The translations under genes and the position numbers were made by a program. A stretch of 64,000 nucleotides of DNA from positions 24,408-88,407 of the forward strand of contig JAIBAK010000010.1 in NCBI GenBank assembly GCA_019695215.1, read 5' to 3'. Positions 14,337 through 22,803 of this stretch are shown piece by piece. The notes under the pieces are model-generated. The model ran no database searches. It saw only the letters and a program-made list of their open reading frames with translations, and was not told the origin of the DNA. The stretch's first letter is position 1; each line of letters opens with the position of its first letter. The DNA comes from Bacteroidia bacterium (GTDB lineage Bacteria > Bacteroidota > Bacteroidia > UKL13-3).

Positions 14337-15542
14337 TTACCGGTGCTGTAAAATTTTTAGCTTCTGTCCTTTTTTAATATAGGTTTCCACCATCTGGTTC
14401 CACTTCATAATATCGGGTACCGATACACTGAATTTTTTCGCCACATCGTTAATGTCTTCGTTTTTCTCTACAGTATATTCCACCAGTATAAATTCTTCAT
14501 ACGGCTTGGTCGGTTCTTCTTCCAGAATTTCTTCTTCAATCAAATCGGCCGAATCGCCAGTTAAAAAATGTCCTTCCAGGTTGAGTCCTTGTATTTCTGG
14601 AATTTCTATTGTAAATAACAAGTGATTGGTGTTGGTTAAAAATGGTTTGCGCAGCCACGGATTAAAAAGCTTTAGCATTTTGTAAGTGGTGCCGTTTTTC
14701 AAAGCAAAATCGGCCAGGTTGGTAATGCTGCTGTCAACAACAATTTTTTTTACCGGTATATTGGGATACAAGTGTTGCGGACTGATGTAATAGCCATACT
14801 TACGCGGGTTTTCGTAAATTTCTTTTATGGCCAGCAGGCGCATCACGTAGCGCGAGGTTTCGGTATTGAGGTATAAATCGTAGTACGAATCAACGCCCTG
14901 GTTGTTGAGTTGCTTGCGCAGGCCCGCAATTCCCATATTGTACGAAGCGGCTGCCAGTGTCCAGTTGTTAAATTCGCGGTAAGCTTCTTTAAGGTAACGA
15001 CAGGCGGCCTCGGTTGATTTTTCGAGGTGGTTGCGCTCGTCAATTTCTTCAGTAATGGTGAGCCCGAATTTTTTTCCGGTTTCTTCCAGAAACTGCCAGT
15101 ATCCCTGAGCTCCGGCAGGCGAAGTAACAATAGTGAGTCCGCTCTCGGCAAGGCACAGGTATTTAAAATCTTCGGGTACGTTATGTTTTTTCAGAATAGG
15201 AACAATAAGCGGAAAAAATTTGTGCGCCCGCTTAAGCATAAGCAACGTGTTCGATTGCCAATAGGTGTTTACCAGCATTTCTTTATCTAACCGCTCGCGC
15301 ACATCAAAATCGTTAATGGGAAAACCTTCTCCGGCAAACGAAATATGCAGGGGCAGATTGAGCGAATAAATATGGTAATTTTTGTTAAAAGCCGATTGCG
15401 CCCTGTCGTTCTCGGTAAGAGAATTAAAGGAAAACAACTGCATGAGGCCCAAAAGCAACACCAGCAGGGTAAACGAAAACAACTTGGCTTTCACTAATTC
15501 GGTATTGGTGCGGCAAAGGTCGGGAAGATTTTTTTGGCCCAT
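14337..15542 (-). CDS. mltD: Membrane-bound lytic murein transglycosylase D, intact active site
   Basis: 401 residues from ATG 15542. Hydrophobic N-terminal signal/anchor (KLFSFTLLVLLLGLMQLFSF), GH23/SLT domain (about 100-240) with the catalytic Glu in FKYLCLAESGL (about residue 134), SPAGAQGYWQF, DERNHLEKSTEAA and AASYNMG, and a C-terminal LysM (about 355-400). It cleaves the MurNAc-GlcNAc bond with anhydro-ring formation. A GTG at 15494 directly before KAKLFSF is an alternative start. Paralogue of the inactive-looking protein at 7903-9183. Confidence 0.9.
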   Translation of the reverse strand: MGQKNLPDLCRTNTELVKAKLFSFTLLVLLLGLMQLFSFNSLTENDRAQSAFNKNYHIYSLNLPLHISFAGEGFPINDFDVRERLDKEMLVNTYWQSNTLLMLKRAHKFFPLIVPILKKHNVPEDFKYLCLAESGLTIVTSPAGAQGYWQFLEETGKKFGLTITEEIDERNHLEKSTEAACRYLKEAYREFNNWTLAAASYNMGIAGLRKQLNNQGVDSYYDLYLNTETSRYVMRLLAIKEIYENPRKYGYYISPQHLYPNIPVKKIVVDSSITNLADFALKNGTTYKMLKLFNPWLRKPFLTNTNHLLFTIEIPEIQGLNLEGHFLTGDSADLIEEEILEEEPTKPYEEFILVEYTVEKNEDINDVAKKFSVSVPDIMKWNQMVETYIKKGQKLKILQHR

Positions 15543-15663
15543 GTTCCTGCTTTTGAACAAATTATTTTTTAAACACTGCAAGTGTAGGTTTTTACACACA
15601 CAAGCTATGCACTTTTTATCCCAAAAATCCCCTTATTGCGTTATCAATTCAATGTTTAATTTT

Positions 15664-16080
15664 ATGAAGCGTAATGCCCTGTTTCTTTTTCTGACTTTAC
15701 TGGTTTCTCCTTTTGTTTCTTTGGCTCAGGATACTAACGGAGAGGCAGCAGAGATTAAAGAATTTGAATATTTTAAAAACGTAACTCCGCTGCGCGAGGC
15801 ACTGAAACAGTTGAATATGGCCGGGTATTTAGCCGATGAGGTGCTTTGGATAAGTGAAACAGACGAAGTACCCGTTACCGCACAGGAAGCCAACAACCGA
15901 CTGAAAGCGGCTATTAAGTTGCCTAAAAAATATACTATTAAACAAGCTTCCGAAACCAATCACGGCTATGCGCAAACATTTGGCATTTACGGAGCCGATG
16001 AGGTGGCTATTTACTTTGTGGCGTTTCGCATAAACATGCAAACCAAAAAGATTGAAGAAATACGGGTTACCGCCAACTAA
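15664..16080 (+). CDS. Secreted protein of unknown function
   Basis: 138 residues from ATG 15664 (a second ATG lies 12 bp upstream). Clear signal peptide MKRNALFLFLTLLVSPFVSLAQ with cleavage after Ala. The mature part is rich in charged residues and alternates helix- and strand-like segments; no motif recognised. Its stop overlaps the stop of the convergent MbnH-like gene by 4 bp. Confidence 0.65.
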   Translation: MKRNALFLFLTLLVSPFVSLAQDTNGEAAEIKEFEYFKNVTPLREALKQLNMAGYLADEVLWISETDEVPVTAQEANNRLKAAIKLPKKYTIKQASETNHGYAQTFGIYGADEVAIYFVAFRINMQTKKIEEIRVTAN

Positions 16081-17075
16081 GGAACTAATTTTTTATTGGT
16101 GATAAAAGCCGAATCGGTGAGCGTATGTAAAAAAGCAATCACCGCCTGCTGTTGTTTGGCCGACAGGTTTATTTTTTTCTTTATCAATATTGAATCGGTA
16201 GCAGCCGAAGGTTTTATTTCGTGCACGTAATGCTGTAGCACCCGGCTCAGGGTTTCAAAACGCCCGTCATGCATGTAGGGTGCCGTGAGTGCCACATTGC
16301 GCAGCGAAGGCGTGACGAACTTTCCCTCATCGGCTTTGGTGTCGGTAACACGCGCACGCCCGCGGTCTTTTTCAAAAGAGGTATCCAATCCGTTGCTGCG
16401 AAATTTAAAATCGGAAAACAAAACCCCCGCATGGCAGGTGGCACAATGCTGCTCAAACAGTTTTTTTCCTTCAGATTCTTCTTTAGTAAACTTCGCTTTT
16501 CCCTGCAACACGTCATCGTACTTGGCGTGTGCCGAAACCAATGTTCCCATGTACTGCGCAAGAGCCAGCATAACATTTCGGGTATAAATGCTGTCGGTGC
16601 CAAAAGCACTTTTAAAAAAAGCCGGATAAAAAGTACTGCGCCTTAGTTTAGTAATCATTTGTCTGATGGACTCGCCCATTTCAAGCGTATCGGTAATGGG
16701 GGCAAGCGGCATTACCTCTAAATGATTCACCCCGCCATCGGCCATAAAATACGGATGCCATTGCACATTAAAAATACCGGGGGCATTGCGCCTCCCTTTT
16801 TGATTTTTTATTCCGGTACTCAATGCCTTTCCGCCATCGGCAAAAGCAAAAGCCTGGTGGTGGCAGGATGCGCAGGCAATGGTGCTGTCGGCCGAAAGCA
16901 GCGGGTCGTTAAACAATAATTTTCCTAAATCTATTCCGGCCTGCGAAACAGGATTTCCTTTGAATTGATAAACGGGTTCGGGAAAATGAGCGGGTAATTC
17001 GATAAGCGGTTGCGATGTTTGCGTGCAGGCAATACCGGATAAAACAAGGCAGGCTAAAACAGATACGCGGGTCAC
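16077..17075 (-). CDS. Di-heme cytochrome c peroxidase family protein, MbnH/MauG-like
   Basis: 332 residues, GTG start at 17075. Lipobox near SGIACTQ, then two heme c sites: CASCH (about 72) and CATCH (about 217). Regions around GKLLFNDPLLSADSTIACASCH and TPSLRNVALTAPYMHDGRFETL are typical of the CcpA/MauG/MbnH superfamily. It follows two MbnP genes and overlaps the second by 4 bp (GTGA), so it is translationally coupled to its likely substrate. In methanotrophs MbnH oxidises a Trp of MbnP to kynurenine; the same reaction is inferred here. Located at the periplasmic/outer membrane surface. Confidence 0.85.
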   Translation of the reverse strand: MTRVSVLACLVLSGIACTQTSQPLIELPAHFPEPVYQFKGNPVSQAGIDLGKLLFNDPLLSADSTIACASCHHQAFAFADGGKALSTGIKNQKGRRNAPGIFNVQWHPYFMADGGVNHLEVMPLAPITDTLEMGESIRQMITKLRRSTFYPAFFKSAFGTDSIYTRNVMLALAQYMGTLVSAHAKYDDVLQGKAKFTKEESEGKKLFEQHCATCHAGVLFSDFKFRSNGLDTSFEKDRGRARVTDTKADEGKFVTPSLRNVALTAPYMHDGRFETLSRVLQHYVHEIKPSAATDSILIKKKINLSAKQQQAVIAFLHTLTDSAFITNKKLVP

Positions 17076-17845
17076 TTTATCTCACCAAAACTAAACATAT
17101 CGGCATAATTATCGGCCAGACTATTGGCAACAGCCGATGGGGCATGCACACTGTTGATTTGTTTCAAATCAAGTGTCACGGGGTTTTTGAAATACTCGCT
17201 CCAATCGGTTTTGATAACCAGCGTATCCGAACCGGTATTGGTGGCCTGCAACGATTGTGCACCAAAGCTCAGTGTCACTTTGCGGATGGCGTTGTTCGGA
17301 CTCTCAAAACCTCCTACGTGTAAAGAAAATCCGCTTTCCGAACCATCCATAAAATACCCTTCTATTTTGGTAAACACATACCCCGAGGCCCAGCCCCAGT
17401 ACATATTGTGTATCGCATCGAGTGCTCCTGTTTGTCCCTGTGCCCCTCCGGCATTTTTTGCACTGTCAACGCCAATTAAAAATTCTATCCCGTCAAACGC
17501 TGCCGATGGAAGTCCGCTTAGCGTAAAGGTTTTGGAGGCCTCCTGGCTTTCATCAATTAAAAAGTAGGAGCCGGGTATCGCAAATGATTGCCCGCCCGAC
17601 AGAAGTTTGATATTGGAGATATAATATTTGACCATGGCAAACCGCAACGAATCGTTATTGGCGTTTACATACCACTGCGATGATAAAACCAGCGGGGCGG
17701 CACCAAACACGTGCTGCATAGTTACGGTTGCCTTTGCCGTAAACGGTGAAACAACGGGGCCTTCTTCTTTGTTTTTACAGCCCGCACCAGCCAGTATTAT
17801 TACTGATACTAAAAAGGCGGCTGCCCGTTGTGTTTTATTTTGCAT
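17072..17845 (-). CDS. MbnP family copper-type lipoprotein (second copy)
   Basis: 257 residues, lipobox ILAGAGCKN. Family marks: FAMVKYYISNIKLL, GVDSAKN.GGAQTGALDA-like stretch, MYWGWASGYVFTKIEG and LHVGGFESPNNAIR. The WGW-SGY segment is where MbnP proteins carry the Trp oxidised by MbnH; the His of LHVGG is conserved in the metal-site region. Lies 7 bp downstream of a first MbnP gene and overlaps the MbnH-like gene. Probably binds copper or another metal at the cell surface. Confidence 0.85.
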   Translation of the reverse strand: MQNKTQRAAAFLVSVIILAGAGCKNKEEGPVVSPFTAKATVTMQHVFGAAPLVLSSQWYVNANNDSLRFAMVKYYISNIKLLSGGQSFAIPGSYFLIDESQEASKTFTLSGLPSAAFDGIEFLIGVDSAKNAGGAQGQTGALDAIHNMYWGWASGYVFTKIEGYFMDGSESGFSLHVGGFESPNNAIRKVTLSFGAQSLQATNTGSDTLVIKTDWSEYFKNPVTLDLKQINSVHAPSAVANSLADNYADMFSFGEIK

Positions 17846-17852
17846 AAAAATA

Positions 17853-18632
17853 TTATTGAATGGACCCGAACCGAATCATGTCGGCATAGTTGTCGGCAAT
17901 GGTTTTTGACGAAGCGCCCGCAGTGCTTATATTGCGCATAGAGGCAATATTCCAAACTGCCGGGTTTTTAAATACCTCCTGCACATCGCTCTGTATGTTC
18001 AGGTTTTTGGTGGCTCCTCCCGCCAGTTGCAGGGTGGTGCCGGTGAATACAAAAGCATTTTCCTTAACAGCCGAATACGCTCCTTTAAAGCCACCAATAT
18101 GGTAAGCAAAGTTTCCGCTGGGGTTTACGGTAGTGCCTTCTAATTTAAACTGAATATACCCCGAACTCCAGGTCCAGAACATGCCATTGCCCGGATCAAG
18201 CGCTCCGGTTTGTGCACCCGACACGTTGCGCAGGCTGTCTACTCCAATTATAAATTTTATACCCTTGTACGTTCCCTTCGGAACTGAGTCGAGCTTTATC
18301 TGATAGGTAGCGTTGGCCGAACCATGATCAACCAGGTAATAACTTTCGGGCTGCACATAGTCAGGGGTAGTGCCATCTCCCATCAACACAATATTGGTAA
18401 GGTAATATCTGAACATGGAAACTTTAAACTGTTCGCTGTTGGCGTTAGTGTAAGTGGTGCCATACACCAGCGGATCTGTTCCCGAATAGGCTTTTACATT
18501 TACCATCACCGTTCCGGTAGCCGGCTCGGGGGTGGGAATAATCGGATCTTTTGGGTCGCTCTCTTTTTTGCACTGAAGACCAATAAGGGAAAGCAGTATA
18601 ACTGCTGAAAAAAACTTTATGTGTTTTGTCAT
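17853..18632 (-). CDS. MbnP family copper-type lipoprotein (first copy)
   Basis: 259 residues, lipobox LIGLQCKKE. Same family marks as the next gene: FKVSMFRYYLTNIVLM, GVDSLRNVSGAQTGALDP, MFWTWSSGYIQFKLEG and YHIGGFKGAYSAVKE. The two copies have diverged clearly, so this is an old duplication. First gene of the three-gene unit; TATCTTCG on the minus strand upstream (about 18661-18654) resembles a -7 box with one change. Confidence 0.85.
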   Translation of the reverse strand: MTKHIKFFSAVILLSLIGLQCKKESDPKDPIIPTPEPATGTVMVNVKAYSGTDPLVYGTTYTNANSEQFKVSMFRYYLTNIVLMGDGTTPDYVQPESYYLVDHGSANATYQIKLDSVPKGTYKGIKFIIGVDSLRNVSGAQTGALDPGNGMFWTWSSGYIQFKLEGTTVNPSGNFAYHIGGFKGAYSAVKENAFVFTGTTLQLAGGATKNLNIQSDVQEVFKNPAVWNIASMRNISTAGASSKTIADNYADMIRFGSIQ

Positions 18633-18670
18633 CTCAAAAGGGATAATTTAATTTCGAAGATAAGAAATTT

Positions 18671-19696
18671 TTAGAAAGCACCGCTGTTCAACGCCAAAAT
18701 ACTTTCGGCAATGGTGGTTTCAACAGGAGTAAAGGTGAACCCTGTTTGCTTTTGAATTTTTTCGGCTTTATAAAAAAACCGGTTGTGCAGGGCGCGGGTG
18801 GTTTCAATGGTAACAAGCGGGTCTTTCCCTGTTAAAAATGCCCGCAATGCATCTAACGGAACGGCAAGCGAGGTTAGCCACTTGGGGGCTTTAATTGTTG
18901 GATCCGGATTTCCGGTTTGGCGGTTTACCAAATGAAAAAGCTCCTGAAACGAAAGATTGGCGCTTACCAGCACAAACCGCTCGTGAACGATGGTGCTTTC
19001 CATAAGTTGTATCATCGCTTTGGCTACATCCTGCACATCCACATATCCGTTTACACCCTGTGTGTACATGGGTAGTTTTTTACTGGCCGTAGCCAGCATA
19101 CGGCACGACCCTTTTTTCCAGTTGCCCGCACCCAGAATAACTCCGGGATTTACAATCACCACATCTAATCCCTCTTCGGCCGCACGCCACACTTCCATCT
19201 CTGCGCGGTATTTACTGATGGCGTAGTTTGAGTTTAATGGCGAATCTTCCCATTCGGTTTTTTCATCCATCAGCCGCCCGTTTTCGGCACGGCCAAGCGC
19301 GGCAATAGAGCTGGCATAACATAGTTTTTTGATGCCGAAGTCAAGGCACAGGTTTACGATATTGGCTGTTCCGCGCACATTGGTTTGCATCATTTGCTCC
19401 ACATGCTTTGGTACAAAAGAAACCATGGCCGCTGCGTGATACACGTGCGTTACTCCTGCAAACGCCTCCTCAAGGGCCGGAACATCGAGCAAATCGGCTT
19501 CTGCCCACTCCAGCCCGTTAAGCAGTTTTTTAATTTCATCGGGCGAGTGTTTACCAAAACGATAGGAAACTATCAGGTTAAACTCATCCATGAGAGAGCT
19601 TTTTCTTCGAATGGCGCGCACACGCTGGCCTTGCTCAAGCAACGAGCAAAGGAGGTGTGCCCCCAAAAAACCTGTCCCACCGGTAACCAGAATCAT
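18671..19696 (-). CDS. NAD(P)-dependent epimerase/dehydratase-type SDR
   Basis: 341 residues of extended SDR fold: TGGTGFLG at the N-terminus (nucleotide binding), YHAAAMVSF near 92, catalytic Ser in YASSIAALG and YAISK (Tyr/Lys) near 160, NPGVILGAG. The C-terminal half is variable; resembles dihydroflavonol-4-reductase-like members common in Bacteroidota. Substrate cannot be told. ATG 19696, divergent from the ureohydrolase-like gene. Confidence 0.85.
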   Translation of the reverse strand: MILVTGGTGFLGAHLLCSLLEQGQRVRAIRRKSSLMDEFNLIVSYRFGKHSPDEIKKLLNGLEWAEADLLDVPALEEAFAGVTHVYHAAAMVSFVPKHVEQMMQTNVRGTANIVNLCLDFGIKKLCYASSIAALGRAENGRLMDEKTEWEDSPLNSNYAISKYRAEMEVWRAAEEGLDVVIVNPGVILGAGNWKKGSCRMLATASKKLPMYTQGVNGYVDVQDVAKAMIQLMESTIVHERFVLVSANLSFQELFHLVNRQTGNPDPTIKAPKWLTSLAVPLDALRAFLTGKDPLVTIETTRALHNRFFYKAEKIQKQTGFTFTPVETTIAESILALNSGAF

Positions 19697-19767
19697 GTTG
19701 ATTAGTTGATTACTTCTGTTAGAGAAGCTGCGCTAAAATAGGCTAATTTGCTTCAAATATTTGGCAC

Positions 19768-20931
19768 ATGAATTTAACAGATTTTTTAAAGCCTGTTTCC
19801 CAAACGGTTGTTGAACAACTGGCAACCTCTTCTCCCCGCAGCTGGTTTAGGCAGGCCCGCATTTATACCGATGTATTTCCAGATACCGAAGACTGCCGCA
19901 TTTGGCTGGTTGGGGTAAAAGACGATCGGGGTATAGCCTCACAGGCCGGAGCCGCAGCGGGGCCCGATGCCATTCGTGCCGAGTTGTACAAACTCATCAA
20001 TCAGCACGAAAACCTCTCGCTGGCCGATTTGGGAAATATTGAAGCCGGTGCCTCACTAAGCGATACCGCCTTTGCACTGGCCGAAGTAGCCAAAGAAGCC
20101 TTGAAACAAAAAAAGATTCTATTAGTGCTGGGCGGCACAGCCGATTTGGCTTTTGACCAGTACCGCGCTTATGAAACAAGCACCCGCACCATGCGCTTAG
20201 TGAGTGTTGACAGCCACATACACCTGAGTGCCGTTGAAGGTGCCGAAGAAGAAGCTTACCTGAACCGCATCATTTTGCACGAGCCCAATTATTTGTTCAA
20301 TATTACGCACCTGGCTTACCAAACCTATTTTTGCGAAGAAGAAAGTTTACAAACCTTTAGCCGAATGAACTTTGATGCATTCAGGCTTGGCTTTGTAACG
20401 CAAAACATGGAAGAGTGCGAACCGCTGCTGCGCGATGCCGATATGTGTTGTTTTAATATGGCCGCCATAAGAATGAGCGATGCTCCCGGACAATTAACGG
20501 GATCGCCCAATGGCCTGTTTGGGTACGAAGCCTGCCAGATAGCGCGCTATGCGGGGGTAAGCAACGAATTAAGTTCTTTCGGCCTGTTTGGGTATGTGCC
20601 GCATGCCGATGTACAAAACCAAACGGCCAAACTGCTGGCGCAAATGCTCTGGTATTTTGTTGACGGGGTGCACAACCGCAAAAACGATTACCCTGCTGCC
20701 GAAAGCAACGATTTTCAAACCTATCGAATTACCTTTAACAACAGCACCCACGAAGTGGTGTTTTACAAAAGCCTGAAAAGCGACCGCTGGTGGATGGAGG
20801 TTCCGTATCCGGTTGAAAAATCGAGCCGCAAAGGAAGGTACTTAGTGCCCTGCTCGTACAAGGATTATGAAACCGCCTGCAACGATGAAGTGCCCGACCG
20901 CTGGCTGAAAACGTATTATAAGCTAATTTGA
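19768..20931 (+). CDS. Ureohydrolase (arginase/formimidoylglutamase)-fold protein with degenerate metal site
   Basis: 387 residues. The frame of the fold is clear (GPDAIRAELYKLI, LGNIEAGASLSDT, ILLVLGGTADLA, RLVSVDSHIHL), but the arginase metal ligands are altered: GGDHS is GGTAD, DAHxD is DSHIH, and the late SxDxD is replaced by FNMAAIR. So catalysis by a Mn pair is unlikely. Bacteroidota carry a conserved formimidoylglutamase-like family of this kind; its role is not established. A cotranscribed secreted protein starts 7 bp after the stop. Confidence 0.75.
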   Translation: MNLTDFLKPVSQTVVEQLATSSPRSWFRQARIYTDVFPDTEDCRIWLVGVKDDRGIASQAGAAAGPDAIRAELYKLINQHENLSLADLGNIEAGASLSDTAFALAEVAKEALKQKKILLVLGGTADLAFDQYRAYETSTRTMRLVSVDSHIHLSAVEGAEEEAYLNRIILHEPNYLFNITHLAYQTYFCEEESLQTFSRMNFDAFRLGFVTQNMEECEPLLRDADMCCFNMAAIRMSDAPGQLTGSPNGLFGYEACQIARYAGVSNELSSFGLFGYVPHADVQNQTAKLLAQMLWYFVDGVHNRKNDYPAAESNDFQTYRITFNNSTHEVVFYKSLKSDRWWMEVPYPVEKSSRKGRYLVPCSYKDYETACNDEVPDRWLKTYYKLI

Positions 20932-20938
20932 TTTTAAA

Positions 20939-21325
20939 ATGAAAATACTCCGCTTTTTTGTAGTCGCCCTGTGCCTTGGGGTTTGCGTAAGTTTTAAGCC
21001 CGCTGACGGTGGGTTAAACTGCCTTGGGTTTCACGAGGGAGAGTTTACTTACAAATCGCCCGATGGAACCGTGAAGGTGGTGATAGAAGGAAACCACCAC
21101 ACCGAGTTTCACCACAAGGGAAAACACACCATCGAATCTACCATTGAGTGGCTGAGCGATTGCGAATACAAAGCCACCCTCATTAAAACCAACCTCCCCG
21201 ATTTCCCGTTTAAGCCGGGAGTAAACCTGTTTGTGCGGGTGTACAAAGTTGACGGGAAAAAGTATTTTTATAAAAGCACCCTCAATGGCGAAACCTTTGA
21301 CGGGGTATTGACCAAAGTAAAATAA
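20939..21325 (+). CDS. Small exported protein
   Basis: 128 residues with signal peptide MKILRFFVVALCLGVCVSF. The mature part (CLGFHEGEFTYKSPDGTVKVVIEGNHHTEFHH...) looks like a short antiparallel beta barrel or sandwich, with a His-rich turn (NHHTEFHHKGKH) that could bind metal. No family named. Follows the ureohydrolase-like gene by 7 bp. Confidence 0.6.
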   Translation: MKILRFFVVALCLGVCVSFKPADGGLNCLGFHEGEFTYKSPDGTVKVVIEGNHHTEFHHKGKHTIESTIEWLSDCEYKATLIKTNLPDFPFKPGVNLFVRVYKVDGKKYFYKSTLNGETFDGVLTKVK

Positions 21326-21330
21326 TTTTT

Positions 21331-21697
21331 GTCCCTCTTGCAGCGGTTGGTGGTGCGGATAGAGAAGGGGGCAGGGGGATGGCCTCCAACTAATCCAACT
21401 AAATTTACCCTTACCGTCATGCTGAGCGCACGCGAAGCATCTGCCCGTTTGTACCCCTAAACCGTCATCGCGATCCCGATAGTTATCGGGAGAAGCGATC
21501 TCCTGAAAAGGAAACGCGCCTCCAACAGGGAGGCTGCTTCGTCATGGGTACATTCCTCGCAGTGACGCTTTCTTTTTGTCTTTTGTCTCCCTTACAGCGC
21601 GGGCCTGTTACGTCATGCTGAGAGCAACGAAGCATCTGCCCGTTAATAGCCAATACAATCCAGACACTCCGCTGGTTTAGGGGGCAGGGGCATGGCC
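21331..21697. repeat. REP/BIME-like mosaic cluster
   Basis: The 372-bp gene-free stretch is filled by repeats. 21331-21381 is a 51-bp unit repeated at 22283-22333 (46 of 51 identical). Next come GTCATGCTGAG...GAAGCATCTGCCCG (about 21416-21450, again at about 21612-21642), CGTCATCGCGA with TCCCGATAGTTATCGGGA (21474-21491), and paired inverted segments ending CCTCGCAGTGACG (about 21575). A further short copy of GGGGGCAGGGG.ATGGCCTC is at 21680-21699 and provides the stop codon of the next gene. Confidence 0.75.
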
Positions 21698-22174
21698 TCA
21701 CACGATTGTTTTATCTACTTTAAAACCGTGGCATTTCCATATATCCAGTTTCCCGTCAGGCTGAGGCTCACAAAGGATATTAAACACCCACAATTGTTTG
21801 TTGAGCGAAACACTGTGCACCGATACCGAAAACCCGTCTAAGTGGCCATTGAAATCTGAGCAATAGAAGCCCTGGCAGCGGCCTTCTAATGTTTGAATAA
21901 ACAACTGCCCGTATTTTTGCTGCAACTTGTGGCAATAGCTTATATACTCATAAATAAATCGGTCTTTGCGGCCAAGTAGCTGGCCAAATTCTCCGGCATC
22001 GCTCAGCAGGTACTCTAATGCCCGCTCGTCCCGGTTTTGAAAGGCCAGCTTTAATTGTTCCGTTAGGCTAAACGATAGCTCCGGAAGATCCACTCTGGGC
22101 AACGATGGCTTGGCGACTATTGCCGGCTCCTCAAGGGCGGGGAACAGGTCTATTTGTTGAATATCTTTTTGCAT
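21698..22174 (-). CDS. Hypothetical protein enclosed by repeats
   Basis: 158 residues from ATG 22174 (MQKDIQQIDLFPALEEPAIV). A longer frame to 22405 only translates repeat DNA. Residues about 45-100 resemble a helical region with LSDAGEFGQLLGRKDRFI; the C-terminal half (GFYCSDFNGHLDGFSVSVHSVSL...) has the look of a SnoaL/NTF2-like cone, but this is not secure. The stop codon lies in a repeat copy. Flanking 51-bp direct repeats suggest the gene and repeats moved or recombined together. Confidence 0.5.
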   Translation of the reverse strand: MQKDIQQIDLFPALEEPAIVAKPSLPRVDLPELSFSLTEQLKLAFQNRDERALEYLLSDAGEFGQLLGRKDRFIYEYISYCHKLQQKYGQLFIQTLEGRCQGFYCSDFNGHLDGFSVSVHSVSLNKQLWVFNILCEPQPDGKLDIWKCHGFKVDKTIV

Positions 22175-22282
22175 ATCCCAAAGTTCAGAAATAAAAGGCT
22201 TGTTCCCCCCCGCCCCCCTTAAAAAAAGAGCAATAACCTGATTTATTGCCGGAAAAAGAATCAACGGGGCCGCCCGAAAACT

Positions 22283-22390
22283 GTCCCCCTTGCAGCGGTT
22301 GGTGGTGCGTATAGCGAAGGGGGTTGGGGGATGTCTTCGAACTATTTCGTCATGCTTCTTCCGATGCTTATCGGGAGAAGCTTCTGCCTG
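22283..22390. repeat. Second copy of the REP-like mosaic
   Basis: 22283-22333 matches 21331-21381; it is followed by CGTCATGCTTC and a hairpin (22355-22380) built on CCGAT...ATCGG and CTTCT/AGAAG. The sequence 22391-22500 is AT-rich with no recognised feature. Confidence 0.7.
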
Positions 22391-22505
22391 ATAATCTATT
22401 TTCATATCTAAGTAAGAAAAGTGGGGTGCTTAACGTGTGTATGATTTCGGTTCTAAAAAGTGAGTTCTGAGTTATTGGGTCTGAAATAATGTGTGGATTT
22501 AAATG

Positions 22506-22712
22506 CTTCAAGCGTCTTCGCTTGAAGGAACGGAGAAAATATCTTTCCGTTTGTTTTATCATAGTGCTCCCCTGTGTTGCAATTACAAACGATATTCTTC
22601 TACTTTTGACGCATCAAAAGCCGGTATTTTTAATACCTTTGAACAAAGGAATAAACCCCTGCCGCTCGGAATTTGTAACTCCGAACATTTATAACTTCAG
22701 GATTTGCAATCC
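22506..22712. repeat. REP hairpins upstream of the RAYT gene
   Basis: CTTCAAGCG-TCTT-CGCTTGAAG (22506-22527) is a perfect 9-bp hairpin. Further on TCGGA...TCCGA (22666-22684) and GGATT-TGC-AATCC (22700-22712) form a closely spaced pair, the layout of REP pairs processed by RAYTs. Confidence 0.65.
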
Positions 22713-22803
22713 GACTTTTGCTTACCCAAACCTTGTTAACTCTGCTTATGAAATAAAAATTATCGAAGGTGTTTGATGCCTAATATTTCTGCCCCACAAA
22801 AAA

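Noticed and set aside
22175..22405. N-terminal extension of the gene ending at 21698
   Set aside because: It translates the REP-like mosaic; the protein-like sequence starts at MQKDIQQIDLF (22174).
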